Assembly: GCF_012939955.1 (NCBI RefSeq)
Contig: NZ_SPMY01000037.1
Coordinates: forward strand, 45,864-109,863
DNA: 64,000 bases
Direction: 5' to 3'
Source: Candidatus Accumulibacter phosphatis
GTDB lineage: Bacteria > Pseudomonadota > Gammaproteobacteria > Burkholderiales > Rhodocyclaceae
The notes beneath the pieces are model-generated. The model was not told the origin of the DNA, ran no database searches, and saw nothing but the letters and a program-made list of their open reading frames with translations. Below, in pieces: positions 10,333-18,784 of the stretch (its first letter is position 1; each line of letters opens with the position of its first letter). Both the position numbers and the translations under genes were made by a program.

Positions 10333-11538
10333 TCAGCCGAGCAGTTCGGAAAACGGCAGGAAGCGCACCATCTCACCCCGTCGTATCGCCTGCTGCGGCG
10401 GGTTATCCACCAGGCCGTCGCCCCACACCGCCGAAGTCAGCACGCCCGAGCCCTGGTTGGCAAAGAGCGCCACCCCGCCATCGGCATTGATCCTGGCGCG
10501 CAGGAACTCGCGGCGCGCGTCGGGCCGTGGCCAGTCGCCGTCGGCACGCAGCCAGAAACTCAGCGGCTCCGTGCGGCGCACACCCTGCATCCGGAGCAGG
10601 AAGGGGCGCACCAGCATCAGAAAGGTAACGAAGCTGGACACCGGGTTTCCCGGCAGGCCGATGAAAGCCACCTCACGCCCAGGCGCGGCGATCTGACCGA
10701 AGGCCAGTGGCTTGCCCGGCTTGATGGCGATTTTCCACATCTCGAGCCGCCCTTCGGCTTCGACGGCGGCCTTGACGTGGTCCTCCTCGCCGACGGAAAC
10801 GCCGCCCGAGGTGAGAATCAGATCGCTGTCCTGCGCCGCAGCACGCAAGGCCTGGCGTGTCGCGGCAAGATCGTCGGGCACTTGCCCATGGTCGCGCAGC
10901 TCGCAGCCCAGACGCTCCAGCAGAGCGCTCAACAAGAAACGATTGGCGTTGTAGATCGCCCCTGCCTGCAGCGCCTCGCCAGGCATGCGCAGTTCGTCGC
11001 CGGTAAAAAAGACGGCGACCCGCAAACGCCGCAAGACAGGCAAGGAAGCAATCCCCACCGACGCCGCCAGCGCGGTGTCCTGGGGCCGCAGGCGCTGCCC
11101 GGCGGCGAGTATCTCGCTGCCGGCGGCGATGTCGCTGCCGGCACGGCGGATGTGCTCGCCCACTTCCGGCCGATGATTGATCGTCACTTCCCCGGTCGCG
11201 TGTTCGCAAAGCTCCTGCATCACCACCGCGTCGGCGCCGGCCGGGATCGCTGCGCCGGTGAAAATCCGGGCGGCCGTTCCCGGTTGCAGCGGAGTACCGA
11301 CGCTGCCGGCCGGGATACGCTGCGCCACCGGCAGACGCGCCGGCACGCTGCGAACATCGGCGACGGCGACGGCATAGCCGTCCATGGCCGAATTGTCGAG
11401 CGGCGGCGCATCGATCGGCGCCCGCTGCAGCTGCGCCAGCACGCGCCCGGCGGCGGCCAGTGTCGGCACGGAACTCGTTTCGGAAACAGCGCAGGCTTCC
11501 ACCAGCAGCTGTGACAGCGCCTGATCAAAGGTCAGCAT
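10333..11538 (-). CDS. moeA: Molybdopterin molybdenumtransferase MoeA
   Basis: A 401-residue MoeA, which inserts molybdate into adenylated molybdopterin. Visible hallmarks are PPLDNSAMDGYAV near residue 45, the IFTGAAIPAGADAVVMQE region, and the MoCF-biosynthesis loop TSGGVSVGEEDHVK, followed by KPGKPLAFG and the GLPGNPVSSFV motif. Start ATG 11538 is preceded by GAGGGAAA. The start overlaps the present end of mobB by 7 bp. In this arrangement mobB, moeA, moaD and moaE are co-transcribed. Length and motifs are normal. Confidence 0.97.
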   Translation of the reverse strand: MLTFDQALSQLLVEACAVSETSSVPTLAAAGRVLAQLQRAPIDAPPLDNSAMDGYAVAVADVRSVPARLPVAQRIPAGSVGTPLQPGTAARIFTGAAIPAGADAVVMQELCEHATGEVTINHRPEVGEHIRRAGSDIAAGSEILAAGQRLRPQDTALAASVGIASLPVLRRLRVAVFFTGDELRMPGEALQAGAIYNANRFLLSALLERLGCELRDHGQVPDDLAATRQALRAAAQDSDLILTSGGVSVGEEDHVKAAVEAEGRLEMWKIAIKPGKPLAFGQIAAPGREVAFIGLPGNPVSSFVTFLMLVRPFLLRMQGVRRTEPLSFWLRADGDWPRPDARREFLRARINADGGVALFANQGSGVLTSAVWGDGLVDNPPQQAIRRGEMVRFLPFSELLG

Positions 11539-12362
11539 CGCGGGTTTCCCTCAGTGAAATGGACCTTAGGCGATTGCCGGAAAAGAACGTACCAGATTGT
11601 GCCGGATTTTCGGTCGGCTTCAAGGCGCGACAACAGGCGCATAGTCGAACTATGTAACTGTTGTCGCAACACAGAAGACGGGCGAAAAGACAAGCAAGAT
11701 GGTATGTTCTTTGACAGAAATCGTCTTAGTGGAAGGGAACTCAGTTGAAGCGTCATGCCAGTCGAGATACTCCAGATCATGAAAGTCATGACCGTCCCCC
11801 TCTTCCCCCGGCCCTTCTCCCGCAAGGAGAAGGGAGGTTCGTGAGTCGCGTGCGCGACTTTTAGATTGAGGGTGTCGAAAATATAGCGGACGATGGCCGC
11901 GGTATCGTTCAAGTCCAGCGCCATCAGAGTGGCGGGAAAGTCCTTCGGCAGGGGCTCGTCGGAGGCCACGGCGACGATTTGGCGACGCTCCGGCCACAGC
12001 GGCGGCTTGCCGTTGGCCGGCCGGTAGACTTCCAGCGTCGGCACGACCTCGTCCTTGAAGCCCTCGACAAGCACCAGATCACAGGGCGAAAAACGGGCCA
12101 GATAGTCGGCCAATGACGGCTCGGGAGCGCCGCGCAACTCGTTCATCAGCACCCAGCGCGAAGCGCTTGCCAGCAGCACTTCGCCAGCCCCCGCCTGGCG
12201 GTGGCGAAAAGAGTCCTTGCCTGGACGATCGATATCGAAATTGTGGTGCGTATGCTTGATCACCGAGACCCGCAGGTCCTGCGCGATGATCGCCGGCAGC
12301 AGTTTCTCGAGCAGCGTCGTCTTGCCGGAACCGGAATAGCCGGCGACCCCGAAAACTTTCAT
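11532..12362 (-). CDS. mobB: Molybdopterin-guanine dinucleotide biosynthesis protein MobB, C-terminally extended by repeats
   Basis: MobB is a GTP-binding accessory protein for molybdopterin guanine dinucleotide formation. Residues 1 to about 167 are a complete MobB: P-loop GYSGSGKTTL near residue 8, IKHTHHNFDID, and VLVEGFKDE near 97. Native sequence ends around IFDTLNL. The frame then continues for about 109 more codons through two dispersed repeats (family A, then family B) until a TGA overlapping the moeA start. Typical MobB proteins end close to residue 170, so the tail is almost certainly repeat-derived. Start ATG 12362 overlaps the upstream ATP-grasp gene by ATGA. Whether the tail is tolerated is unknown. 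Confidence 0.9.
   Translation of the reverse strand: MKVFGVAGYSGSGKTTLLEKLLPAIIAQDLRVSVIKHTHHNFDIDRPGKDSFRHRQAGAGEVLLASASRWVLMNELRGAPEPSLADYLARFSPCDLVLVEGFKDEVVPTLEVYRPANGKPPLWPERRQIVAVASDEPLPKDFPATLMALDLNDTAAIVRYIFDTLNLKVAHATHEPPFSLREKGRGKRGTVMTFMIWSISTGMTLQLSSLPLRRFLSKNIPSCLSFRPSSVLRQQLHSSTMRLLSRLEADRKSGTIWYVLFRQSPKVHFTEGNPRC
11567..11740. repeat. MITE-like palindromic repeat, family B copy 1
   Basis: About 174 bp with related inverted ends. The right end (CAAGATGGTATGTTCTTTGA, then CAGAAATCGTC) is an imperfect reverse complement of the left end beginning GGCGATTGCCGG. Inside are nested perfect arms GCGACAACAG / CTGTTGTCGC and CATAGT / ACTATG, so the element can fold as one long hairpin. 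The same ends occur at 46203-46340. It lies between moeA and the native mobB end and encodes part of the MobB tail. Confidence 0.8.
11755..11866 (-). repeat. Family A 3'-end repeat, copy 1
   Basis: Reading on the minus strand, the element begins AAAGTCGCGCACGCGACT (hairpin 1). It continues with CCCTTCTCC-TTGC-GGGAGAAGGG (hairpin 2) and ends GGTCATGACTTTCATGATCT. It is nearly identical to the copy at 61161-61275. It sits in the orientation of mobB and starts right at the native mobB end, removing its stop codon. Confidence 0.88.
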
Positions 12363-13747
12363 CGACAGCCGCCTGAAGAATCCTGACAGGACACCGGCAG
12401 CACCGCCGCAAAGCCACCACCCGGCGTTCGGAAATTGGTCGTCTGACCCCGGTAGAGCCGCGCCGAGAGCAGTTGCACCTCGCCCCGGTAGACGTAGTTG
12501 CGCAGGTCCAGTTTGAAGTCCTGCCCGACGCCATCGACCAGCAGATGGCGCTCGGAGGGTACGACCAGTGCCTGGGCGACGTAGCCGCCACGCGCGATCT
12601 CGGCGAAGACGCGGCGGGTGATCTTGTCGCCACGGTAGGCCGCCTTGCTGCCAAAACCGGCTGCCGGCTTGAAGAACCACTGCTTGCGACTGTTCCAGAA
12701 GGTATCCGCCGCGGCCGGCAGCACTTCCTCGGTGCGCGGAATGTTGCTCGCCAGAAGCCGCCGATCCTGCTCGCCGACGCCAATCTGCGCCAGCCACTGC
12801 TGGTCACCGAGAGCCACCAGATTGCGCTTGTCGGCGTAGAGCGCGTGCATCTGCGGATGCGGAGTGAGTACCACCGCGTCGGCCACATAGGCGGCACGCA
12901 GGGCCGCATGCTGCGGCTCGGCGAGGGCGAAGTCGGTGAGCCGGTTGTAAACCAGGTCGACCGTCTCGCCACGACAAGTCAGGCGCTCGCCGTCGAATGC
13001 CAGCTCATCCGGGTCGGCCACCATCGCCGCAATGCCATGCGTTTCGAACAACTCGCGGAAGAGTTCAAACTCGGGCGCCAGAAACTGCTCGCCGGGCCGG
13101 CTATCGACAATCGCGATGCGCGTCAGCGGCTGCTCTTGAGTTTGTCCCTGGGCCACCCGCGCCAGCTGCGCGAGGCGCCACTCGTCGCGAAACATACGTA
13201 CGAAAGCGGCCTCTAGCGCACGCGGCGCGGGCATCATTTTCGCCACCGGCGTGCAGCAAGCGCGCTGGGCGCGCAACAGGCGGGCGTTGAGCAACGCCCC
13301 GCCGGCATTCGAATTGATCTCGATCAGCTGCGGACCCTGCGGCCCGAGGTGGAAATCGTAACCCAGGAAAACGCCGGCGGCAGCAGGCGAATGGCGGGCG
13401 ATTGCCGGGGCGTAGGCCAGCACCCGCTGGCGATACGCCGGCAGCACCAGCACCCGCTCCAGGGCGGCGATGGTCTGCGCCATGCGCAACAGATGCACTT
13501 CGCTGACAAAGACGACGCTGTCCGAAAAGAGGTGTGGCCGCGTCGCCAGGAGCTCGGCGTGTGAGACGCGTCCCTGGCCTTCTTCGAGTGCCTGCTTCAG
13601 CGACGGGTGATCGACGGAAACACAGGCGCAGCCGCGATTGAGCCACTCGGCTGCGGCGGCGCAGTCGGCCGGCATCAGTTCGGCAAGTGCCGGCGGCAGG
13701 GCTTCGGCCCTCTCGCCGCGAGCGGCCGTATCAATCATCGCCGTCAT
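12359..13747 (-). CDS. Uncharacterised ATP-grasp-like protein in Moco operon
   Basis: A 462-residue cytoplasmic protein without membrane segments. The C-terminal half resembles ATP-grasp enzymes: KRNLVALGDQQWL, then QWFFKPAAGFGSKAAYRG (a lysine followed by a Gly-rich loop), and near the end DFKLDLRNYVYRG. The N-terminal half contains FLGYDFHLGPQGPQLIEINS, which resembles the metal-binding E-x-N of ATP-grasp folds, so the domain may be permuted or duplicated. I do not recognise a named family or substrate. It is joined by ATGA overlaps to the helicase upstream and mobB downstream, so it is strictly co-translated with them. Whether it has a role in cofactor synthesis is not shown by the sequence. 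Confidence 0.6.
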   Translation of the reverse strand: MTAMIDTAARGERAEALPPALAELMPADCAAAAEWLNRGCACVSVDHPSLKQALEEGQGRVSHAELLATRPHLFSDSVVFVSEVHLLRMAQTIAALERVLVLPAYRQRVLAYAPAIARHSPAAAGVFLGYDFHLGPQGPQLIEINSNAGGALLNARLLRAQRACCTPVAKMMPAPRALEAAFVRMFRDEWRLAQLARVAQGQTQEQPLTRIAIVDSRPGEQFLAPEFELFRELFETHGIAAMVADPDELAFDGERLTCRGETVDLVYNRLTDFALAEPQHAALRAAYVADAVVLTPHPQMHALYADKRNLVALGDQQWLAQIGVGEQDRRLLASNIPRTEEVLPAAADTFWNSRKQWFFKPAAGFGSKAAYRGDKITRRVFAEIARGGYVAQALVVPSERHLLVDGVGQDFKLDLRNYVYRGEVQLLSARLYRGQTTNFRTPGGGFAAVLPVSCQDSSGGCR

Positions 13748-15690
13748 CCACGCCCCGGCGCGTTTGGCGCTGCGAAGAAAGCCAGCGCCTCCTCGACATC
13801 GCGACTGCGCTTCATCGGTGGCAGGCTGCGCCAGATGCGCTTGCCGTAGGGTTTGCTGATCAGCCGCGGGTCACAGATCATCAACACCCCGCGGTCACTC
13901 TCGTCACGAATCAGACGCCCGGCGCCCTGCTTGACATTGATCACCGTGCGCGGCAATTGATACTCCATGAAGGCATTGCGACCGGCGCTCCGCATGCGCT
14001 CGATACGCGCCGAGAGCACCGGATCGTCAGGGGGCGCGAAGGGCAGCTTGTCGATGACCACCAGCGACAAGGCTTCGCCGCGCACATCGACGCCTTCCCA
14101 GAAACTCTGGCTGGCGATCAGGATGGCGTTGCCAAGGCGGCGAAAACGTTCGAGCAGCTCATTCTTGCTGCGCTCACCCTGTAGCAGCAAGGGCAAATCG
14201 AGGCCGGCCCGCTCGAGCGCTTCGCCGAGCAGTTCGTGCGTGCGGCGCATCGCGCGCAGCGAGGTGCACAAAAAGAAGGCGCGGCCGTGGCTGGCCTTGA
14301 GCAAGGGAAAAGCAGCCTTCACCACCGCTTCGGTGTAGCCCTGGCTGTTCGGTTCGGGAAGTCCTTTCGGCACGTACAGCAAGGCCTGATTGGGATAGTC
14401 GAAAGGGCTCTCCCAACGCGCCGAGCTGGCGTCGACAAGCCCCATCTCGGCGCAGTAGTGGCCGAAATCCTCCTGCACGGCGAGCGTCGCCGAGGTGAAA
14501 ATCCAGGCCCGTGGATGACCGCTCATCTGCTTCTGCATGATCTCGGCGATCACCAACGGCGTCGCGTTGAGCTGCAGGCTGTGGGTATGCGTCTCCCCCC
14601 AGCGCACGAAGTCGGCATTCGCACCGTTCTGCCAATTACGTAGGCGCAGGAGCAAGTCGCCGGCACGTCGCCAACAGCTGTCGAGGCCCTCCGAGCGCTG
14701 TGCCTGCGTTTCCAGCAAGCCGGCCAGCGCTTCAAGCTCGCTGAGCACGCTGCTGACGCCGCTCGCGAACCCCTCCCTTCCCTCGAGTTGCAAAAGCGCG
14801 AAACGCGCCGGCTCGACCGGTAGCGTCAGGCGCAGATCGCGCACGGCTTTTTCGAGGCTGGCACACAGCTTCGGCAGGTCTAGGCAATCGCGCGCCGACG
14901 CCAGCGCGGCGATCTGGGTATCGCGAAGCAGCTCGCCGAGCTGCGCCGTCGACACGCTCTCGCCGAAAAACAGGCTGGCGACTTCCGGTAATTGATGCGC
15001 TTCGTCGAAAATCACCGCGTTGCACGCTGGCAGCAGTTCAGCCGTCCCTTCGTCGCGCAACATCACGTCGGCAAAGAACAGGTGATGATTGACCACTACC
15101 AGATCGGCGGCCAGCGCTTCGCGGCGTGCCGCCAGAACAAAGCACTCCTTGTGCTGCGGGCAGTCCTGGCCGAGGCAGTTATCGCGCGTCGAGGTGACCA
15201 TGCCCCACACCGAGGCGTTCTCCGGCACGTCGGCGCAATCGGCCTTGTCGCCAGTGCGCGTCTGCTTGGCGAAACGCGCGATATGTCGCGCGTAGGCGGC
15301 ATCGTCGCGGGAAAGGAAACGACCGTCGGCCAGCGCGCGCTCGAGATGATAGTGACAGAGGTAGTTGGCGCGGCCCTTGAGCAGCGCCACCCGAACCGGC
15401 GCCTTGAGCACCTGGCGGATAGTCGGAATGTCGCGCGAGAAGAGCTGATCCTGCAGGTTCTTGGTGCCGGTCGAAACGATCACCTTACCACCCGAGAGCA
15501 GCGCCGGAACCAGATAGGCATACGTCTTGCCCGTGCCGGTGCCCGCTTCGGCGATCAGCACGCTGTTGTCGGCCATCGCGGCGGCAATGCGCTCGGCCAG
15601 TTCGAGCTGCTGAGTGCGCAGCCGATAGCCGGGAACACCGCTGGCCAGCGGGCCATTGGCAGAGAAAACTTCGGAAAGCAAGGCGGTCAT
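13744..15690 (-). CDS. ATP-dependent DNA helicase, DinG/YoaA family (XPD-like, Fe-S)
   Basis: A 648-residue superfamily 2 helicase. Walker A is AGTGTGKT at 49-56 and the DEAH box is at 229-232. Between them four cysteines (112, 172, 177, 183) are spaced as in XPD/DinG enzymes that bind a 4Fe-4S cluster. The C-terminal half has the conserved QSFWEGVDVRG and the terminal QGAGRLIRDESDRG motif. Such helicases unwind DNA 5' to 3' in repair and R-loop or fork processing. The gene is first in a run of ATGA-overlapping genes leading into mobB and moeA. The length fits YoaA (about 640) better than DinG (about 715), so YoaA is the closer match. Confidence 0.92.
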   Translation of the reverse strand: MTALLSEVFSANGPLASGVPGYRLRTQQLELAERIAAAMADNSVLIAEAGTGTGKTYAYLVPALLSGGKVIVSTGTKNLQDQLFSRDIPTIRQVLKAPVRVALLKGRANYLCHYHLERALADGRFLSRDDAAYARHIARFAKQTRTGDKADCADVPENASVWGMVTSTRDNCLGQDCPQHKECFVLAARREALAADLVVVNHHLFFADVMLRDEGTAELLPACNAVIFDEAHQLPEVASLFFGESVSTAQLGELLRDTQIAALASARDCLDLPKLCASLEKAVRDLRLTLPVEPARFALLQLEGREGFASGVSSVLSELEALAGLLETQAQRSEGLDSCWRRAGDLLLRLRNWQNGANADFVRWGETHTHSLQLNATPLVIAEIMQKQMSGHPRAWIFTSATLAVQEDFGHYCAEMGLVDASSARWESPFDYPNQALLYVPKGLPEPNSQGYTEAVVKAAFPLLKASHGRAFFLCTSLRAMRRTHELLGEALERAGLDLPLLLQGERSKNELLERFRRLGNAILIASQSFWEGVDVRGEALSLVVIDKLPFAPPDDPVLSARIERMRSAGRNAFMEYQLPRTVINVKQGAGRLIRDESDRGVLMICDPRLISKPYGKRIWRSLPPMKRSRDVEEALAFFAAPNAPGRG

Positions 15691-15779
15691 GCGCGGATCA
15701 TCGAAAGCAGCGCTGCATGCTACCAGAAGCTGGCACCCGCAGAGCGAATACTGAATACTGCTTCCTGACCACTCCCCGA

Positions 15780-16640
15780 CTACAGATTCGCGTCGCGCAT
15801 CAAGTCGCTCAGGTACTCAGAGGGAATGGCAAAGCTGATCCCGGATGGTTTGCTCAGCGTCGATTCCTTGCTCTCCTTGACGAAGACCATGTTGATGATC
15901 CCGACCACTTCGCCACGGCTCACCTCGTAGAGAGGGCCGCCGCTGTTGCCGGGATAGGCCGTAGCGTCGAGCTGGTAAATGTCGAAGCTGCCACTCCGCA
16001 AGCGGGCAATGACTTTGGCATTGAGATTGCGGGCGTTCGAGCTGGGCAGAACGATCGGTGTGATCGACGCAATGATGCCCCGGTGGGTCACCGGCGACAG
16101 TCCGAGCACGGCACCAATCGGAAAGCCGGTAAACGCCACGGACTGCCCCTCGCGCACCCGCGCGGAGTCGTGCACCGTCAGCGCCGGCATGCTCGGGCCG
16201 TCAACCCGCAGCAGAGCGAGATCGTGAGCGTGGTCGACCGCCACCGAGGTGGCTTCGCGCCGCTGCAGTGACGAGCCCGCCGGACGCGCCATGATCACCA
16301 GGCGCTCGCCTGCCGCCTCGTTGATCTTGTCCGGCAGGACGTGCGAATTGGTCGCGATATGACGGCCGTCGCCAACGACGAAACCGGTTCCACGCATCAC
16401 GAACTGCGGGCTGCGCGTCAGCTGATAGGTGCCGACAACGACGATCGAAGGTTTTACGCGATCGATCACGTCGGGCAGGTCCGCCGCCACCGGCGCGGCG
16501 ACGAGCAGCAAGCCGGCCAGCGACCCGGCACGGCAGCCGCGCAACAAGGGCGCCAGCGCCTGGCCTGCACGCTGCGGACTGCCCGGCAAGCTGCCGTAGC
16601 CCTTGCTCAGGAAAGAATGAATTCGGGACCAGAAGCTCAT
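15780..16640 (-). CDS. S1 family trypsin-like serine peptidase
   Basis: A 286-residue exported protease. The N-terminus (about residues 1-55) is basic and then hydrophobic (AGSLAGLLLVAAPVAADLP), suggesting a signal peptide with a long n-region. The triad is visible: His in IATNSHVLP, Asp in HAHDLALLRVD, Ser in YPGNSGGPLYE. The fold matches the trypsin part of HtrA/Deg proteases, but no PDZ domain follows. ATG 16640 has AAAGGAAC upstream; the longer frame to 16736 runs into a family A repeat and is rejected. Family A copy 2 lies between this gene and the transglycosylase gene upstream. Confidence 0.88.
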   Translation of the reverse strand: MSFWSRIHSFLSKGYGSLPGSPQRAGQALAPLLRGCRAGSLAGLLLVAAPVAADLPDVIDRVKPSIVVVGTYQLTRSPQFVMRGTGFVVGDGRHIATNSHVLPDKINEAAGERLVIMARPAGSSLQRREATSVAVDHAHDLALLRVDGPSMPALTVHDSARVREGQSVAFTGFPIGAVLGLSPVTHRGIIASITPIVLPSSNARNLNAKVIARLRSGSFDIYQLDATAYPGNSGGPLYEVSRGEVVGIINMVFVKESKESTLSKPSGISFAIPSEYLSDLMRDANL

Positions 16641-16696
16641 CTTGTTCCTTTGGCGAACATCAATCGCAGGGTGACGGAGGAAGTGATTCGGCTGAC

Positions 16697-16770
16697 GGTC
16701 ACGAGCTGTCGAGCTACCCGAGATCGTGAAAGTCATGACCGCCCCCCCACCACTTTCAGTGCGCAGCTTT
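16697..16770 (-). repeat. Family A 3'-end repeat, copy 2 (partial)
   Basis: On the minus strand it reads through GGTCATGACTTTCACGATCT to GTGACCGTC, matching the distal half of the other family A copies. The two-hairpin half is not recognisable. It lies 27 bp past the stop of the lytic transglycosylase gene, in the same orientation as that gene. Confidence 0.7.
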
Positions 16771-16796
16771 TCGCCGCTACTTGGCGCGCCGCTTTC

Positions 16797-17726
16797 CTAG
16801 CTGCCCTGGGTCAGGCGGATCAGCGACAACGCTGGCGAAGGTGTCGTCACTCGGGCGTCGTAAGGATGCGCCTCGCGCTGAAAAAGGCCAATGATGCGCT
16901 TCACGTAGCCGCGCGTCTCGGCGTACGGAGGTACGCCGCGGTAACGATTGACCGCCCCCTCGCCGGCATTGTAGGCCGCCGCAACGAGGCTGACGTCGCC
17001 TTCAAAATAGGCCAGCAACCAGCGCAGATAGGCGAGACCGCCACGCAGGTTCTGCTCCGGATCGAAGGGTTGCTTGACGTTGAAGCGCGCCGAGGTATCG
17101 GGAATCAGCTGCATCAGGCCCTGTGCATTTTTGTTGGAGAGCGCCTGCGAATTGAAGTTGGACTCGGTACGGATCACGGCCAGGGCCAGGCGCGGACTGA
17201 CGCCATACTCGGGCGCCAGCTGCCTGACCAGACCGAAAACGACTTCCTGAGCTTCGCTGCGGGCGACCAGGACATCACGGCCGTCGTCGGCAAGAACCGT
17301 CGGAAGCATACATTCGGGCAGCTTCGGACCGGGCTCTCCGACGAAACGCAACATCTTCTGCGACTGTGCATGCCCCTGCTTTGCCGCCAGCCCAAAAAAG
17401 TACGCTGCGCGCGTATCATCGCGCTCGACCCCGCGGCCATTGGCGTACATCCAGCCGAGATTGAACTGCGCCTCTGCGTCGCCGAGCAGCGCCGCTTGAC
17501 AATACAGTCGCGCCGCTCGCAGCGGGTCTTTGGGCACCCCTTCACCGTGCTCGTAACTCAGCGCCTCGCTACGCATCGCCAGCCGCTGTGCGCTATCGGC
17601 CTTAGCTGCCTTATCTGCCGTCTCCGCCGCGGTCGCGGTCGCTGCCACGGCGAGCGCCAGCAGCGCGCAGGCGAAGGCCATGGCGCCACGGCGCAGCAGC
17701 GAAGAGAGGACAGCGAGGGCTTGCAT
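16797..17726 (-). CDS. Lytic transglycosylase with Sel1-like repeats
   Basis: A 309-residue periplasmic protein. A signal peptide (hydrophobic MAFACALLALAVAATATAA) is followed by two Sel1/TPR-like repeats (for example LGDAEAQFNLGWMYANGRGV). The C-terminal SLT domain has catalytic Glu in VIRTESNFN, plus the GLMQLIPDTSARF and AAYNAGEGAV motifs. SLT enzymes cleave peptidoglycan with 1,6-anhydro-muropeptide formation, and here may open the wall for exopolysaccharide export. ATG 17726 is chosen because GGGAGGCGG precedes it and it shares a TGATG overlap with the epimerase gene; the longer frame to 17768 is rejected. It is the last gene of the polysaccharide operon. Confidence 0.93.
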   Translation of the reverse strand: MQALAVLSSLLRRGAMAFACALLALAVAATATAAETADKAAKADSAQRLAMRSEALSYEHGEGVPKDPLRAARLYCQAALLGDAEAQFNLGWMYANGRGVERDDTRAAYFFGLAAKQGHAQSQKMLRFVGEPGPKLPECMLPTVLADDGRDVLVARSEAQEVVFGLVRQLAPEYGVSPRLALAVIRTESNFNSQALSNKNAQGLMQLIPDTSARFNVKQPFDPEQNLRGGLAYLRWLLAYFEGDVSLVAAAYNAGEGAVNRYRGVPPYAETRGYVKRIIGLFQREAHPYDARVTTPSPALSLIRLTQGS

Positions 17727-18784
17727 CACGTGCCGCCTCCCGGCCGTGCGAAACGTGACACATACCACGGCATCGCCACTTGCACCCCCGCCAGCAGCGA
17801 GTGACTGGGCGAATAGCCGAGCAAGCGCCTGGCTTTGCCGATATCGGCCTGAGAATGGCGCACGTCGCCGGCTCTAAAATCCGTGTACACCGCTTGCACC
17901 TGGCGTACGTCTGGGCGAATGTCGGCAAGCGCATCGCGGAGGATTTCGAAGAGCCGATTCAGCGTCGTGCGATCATCGACGGCGACGTTATAGACCTGAT
18001 TGAGGGCCGCCGGATCGTCGCTCATCGCGGCCAGCAGATTGGCCTGCACGGCGTTGTCCACGAAACAGAAATCGCGGCTGGTCTCCCCGTCACCATTGAT
18101 CGTCACCAGTTCACCAAGCAGTAGGGCACGCGCCCAGCGGGGAATGACCGCTGCGTAGGCACCCTCCGGATCCTGGCGCGCACCGAAGACGTTGAAATAG
18201 CGCAGACCGACTGACGGGATACCGTAGCAGCGCCCGAAGACCTCCGCGTAGAGCTCATTGACCAACTTGGTGACCGCATACGGCGACAGCGGCCGCCCGA
18301 TCGTGTCTTCCACTTTGGGCAGCGCCTGATGATCACCATAGGTCGAACTCGAGGCGGCATAGACAAAGCGCTTGACGCCCGCGTCGCGAGCGGCAACCAG
18401 CATGTTGAGAAAGCCGTCGATGTTGGTAGCGTTGGTGGCCTGCGGATTGGCCAGCGAGCGTGGGACCGAACCCAGCGCCGCCTGATGAAGAACATAGTCA
18501 ACACCGCTGCATGCCTCGCGGCAGGCGTCGGAATCACAGATGTCGGCTTCGATGAAACGATGACCTTGCCACTGCTCGGGCGTAAGCAGCGACCGCACTT
18601 CATCGATGTTGCGACGATACCCGGTCGCAAAGTTATCGAGACCAACGACCGTCTGCCCGAGCCGAAGCAATGTCTCGACCAGGTGCGAGCCAATGAAACC
18701 AGCGCTACCGGTCACCAGCCAGCGCGCCGGCTGGGCCAGCAGGCGCTGCTCAAGTGCTGCCAGGGTGGTCGGTGAAGCAGACAT
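17726..18784 (-). CDS. SDR family NAD-dependent epimerase (TviC/WbpP-like UDP-GlcNAc(A) C4-epimerase)
   Basis: A 352-residue extended short-chain dehydrogenase/reductase. The NAD-binding motif [14 protein letters not shown] is near residue 25, LDNFATGY follows, and the active-site Ser-Ser-Thr and [11 protein letters not shown] (YxxxK) are present. The sequence is closest in style to the WbpP/TviC enzymes that epimerise UDP-GlcNAc or UDP-GlcNAcA at C4. Together with the UDP-sugar dehydrogenase immediately upstream (TGATG overlap) it would supply UDP-GalNAc(A)-type precursors for the exopolysaccharide. Start ATG 18784 is set by that overlap. Exact substrate is inferred. Confidence 0.9.
   Translation of the reverse strand: MSASPTTLAALEQRLLAQPARWLVTGSAGFIGSHLVETLLRLGQTVVGLDNFATGYRRNIDEVRSLLTPEQWQGHRFIEADICDSDACREACSGVDYVLHQAALGSVPRSLANPQATNATNIDGFLNMLVAARDAGVKRFVYAASSSTYGDHQALPKVEDTIGRPLSPYAVTKLVNELYAEVFGRCYGIPSVGLRYFNVFGARQDPEGAYAAVIPRWARALLLGELVTINGDGETSRDFCFVDNAVQANLLAAMSDDPAALNQVYNVAVDDRTTLNRLFEILRDALADIRPDVRQVQAVYTDFRAGDVRHSQADIGKARRLLGYSPSHSLLAGVQVAMPWYVSRFARPGGGT

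Noticed and set aside
11532..11860. A genuine C-terminal domain fusion of MobB
   Set aside because: The tail is encoded by two intergenic repeats that occur elsewhere outside genes.
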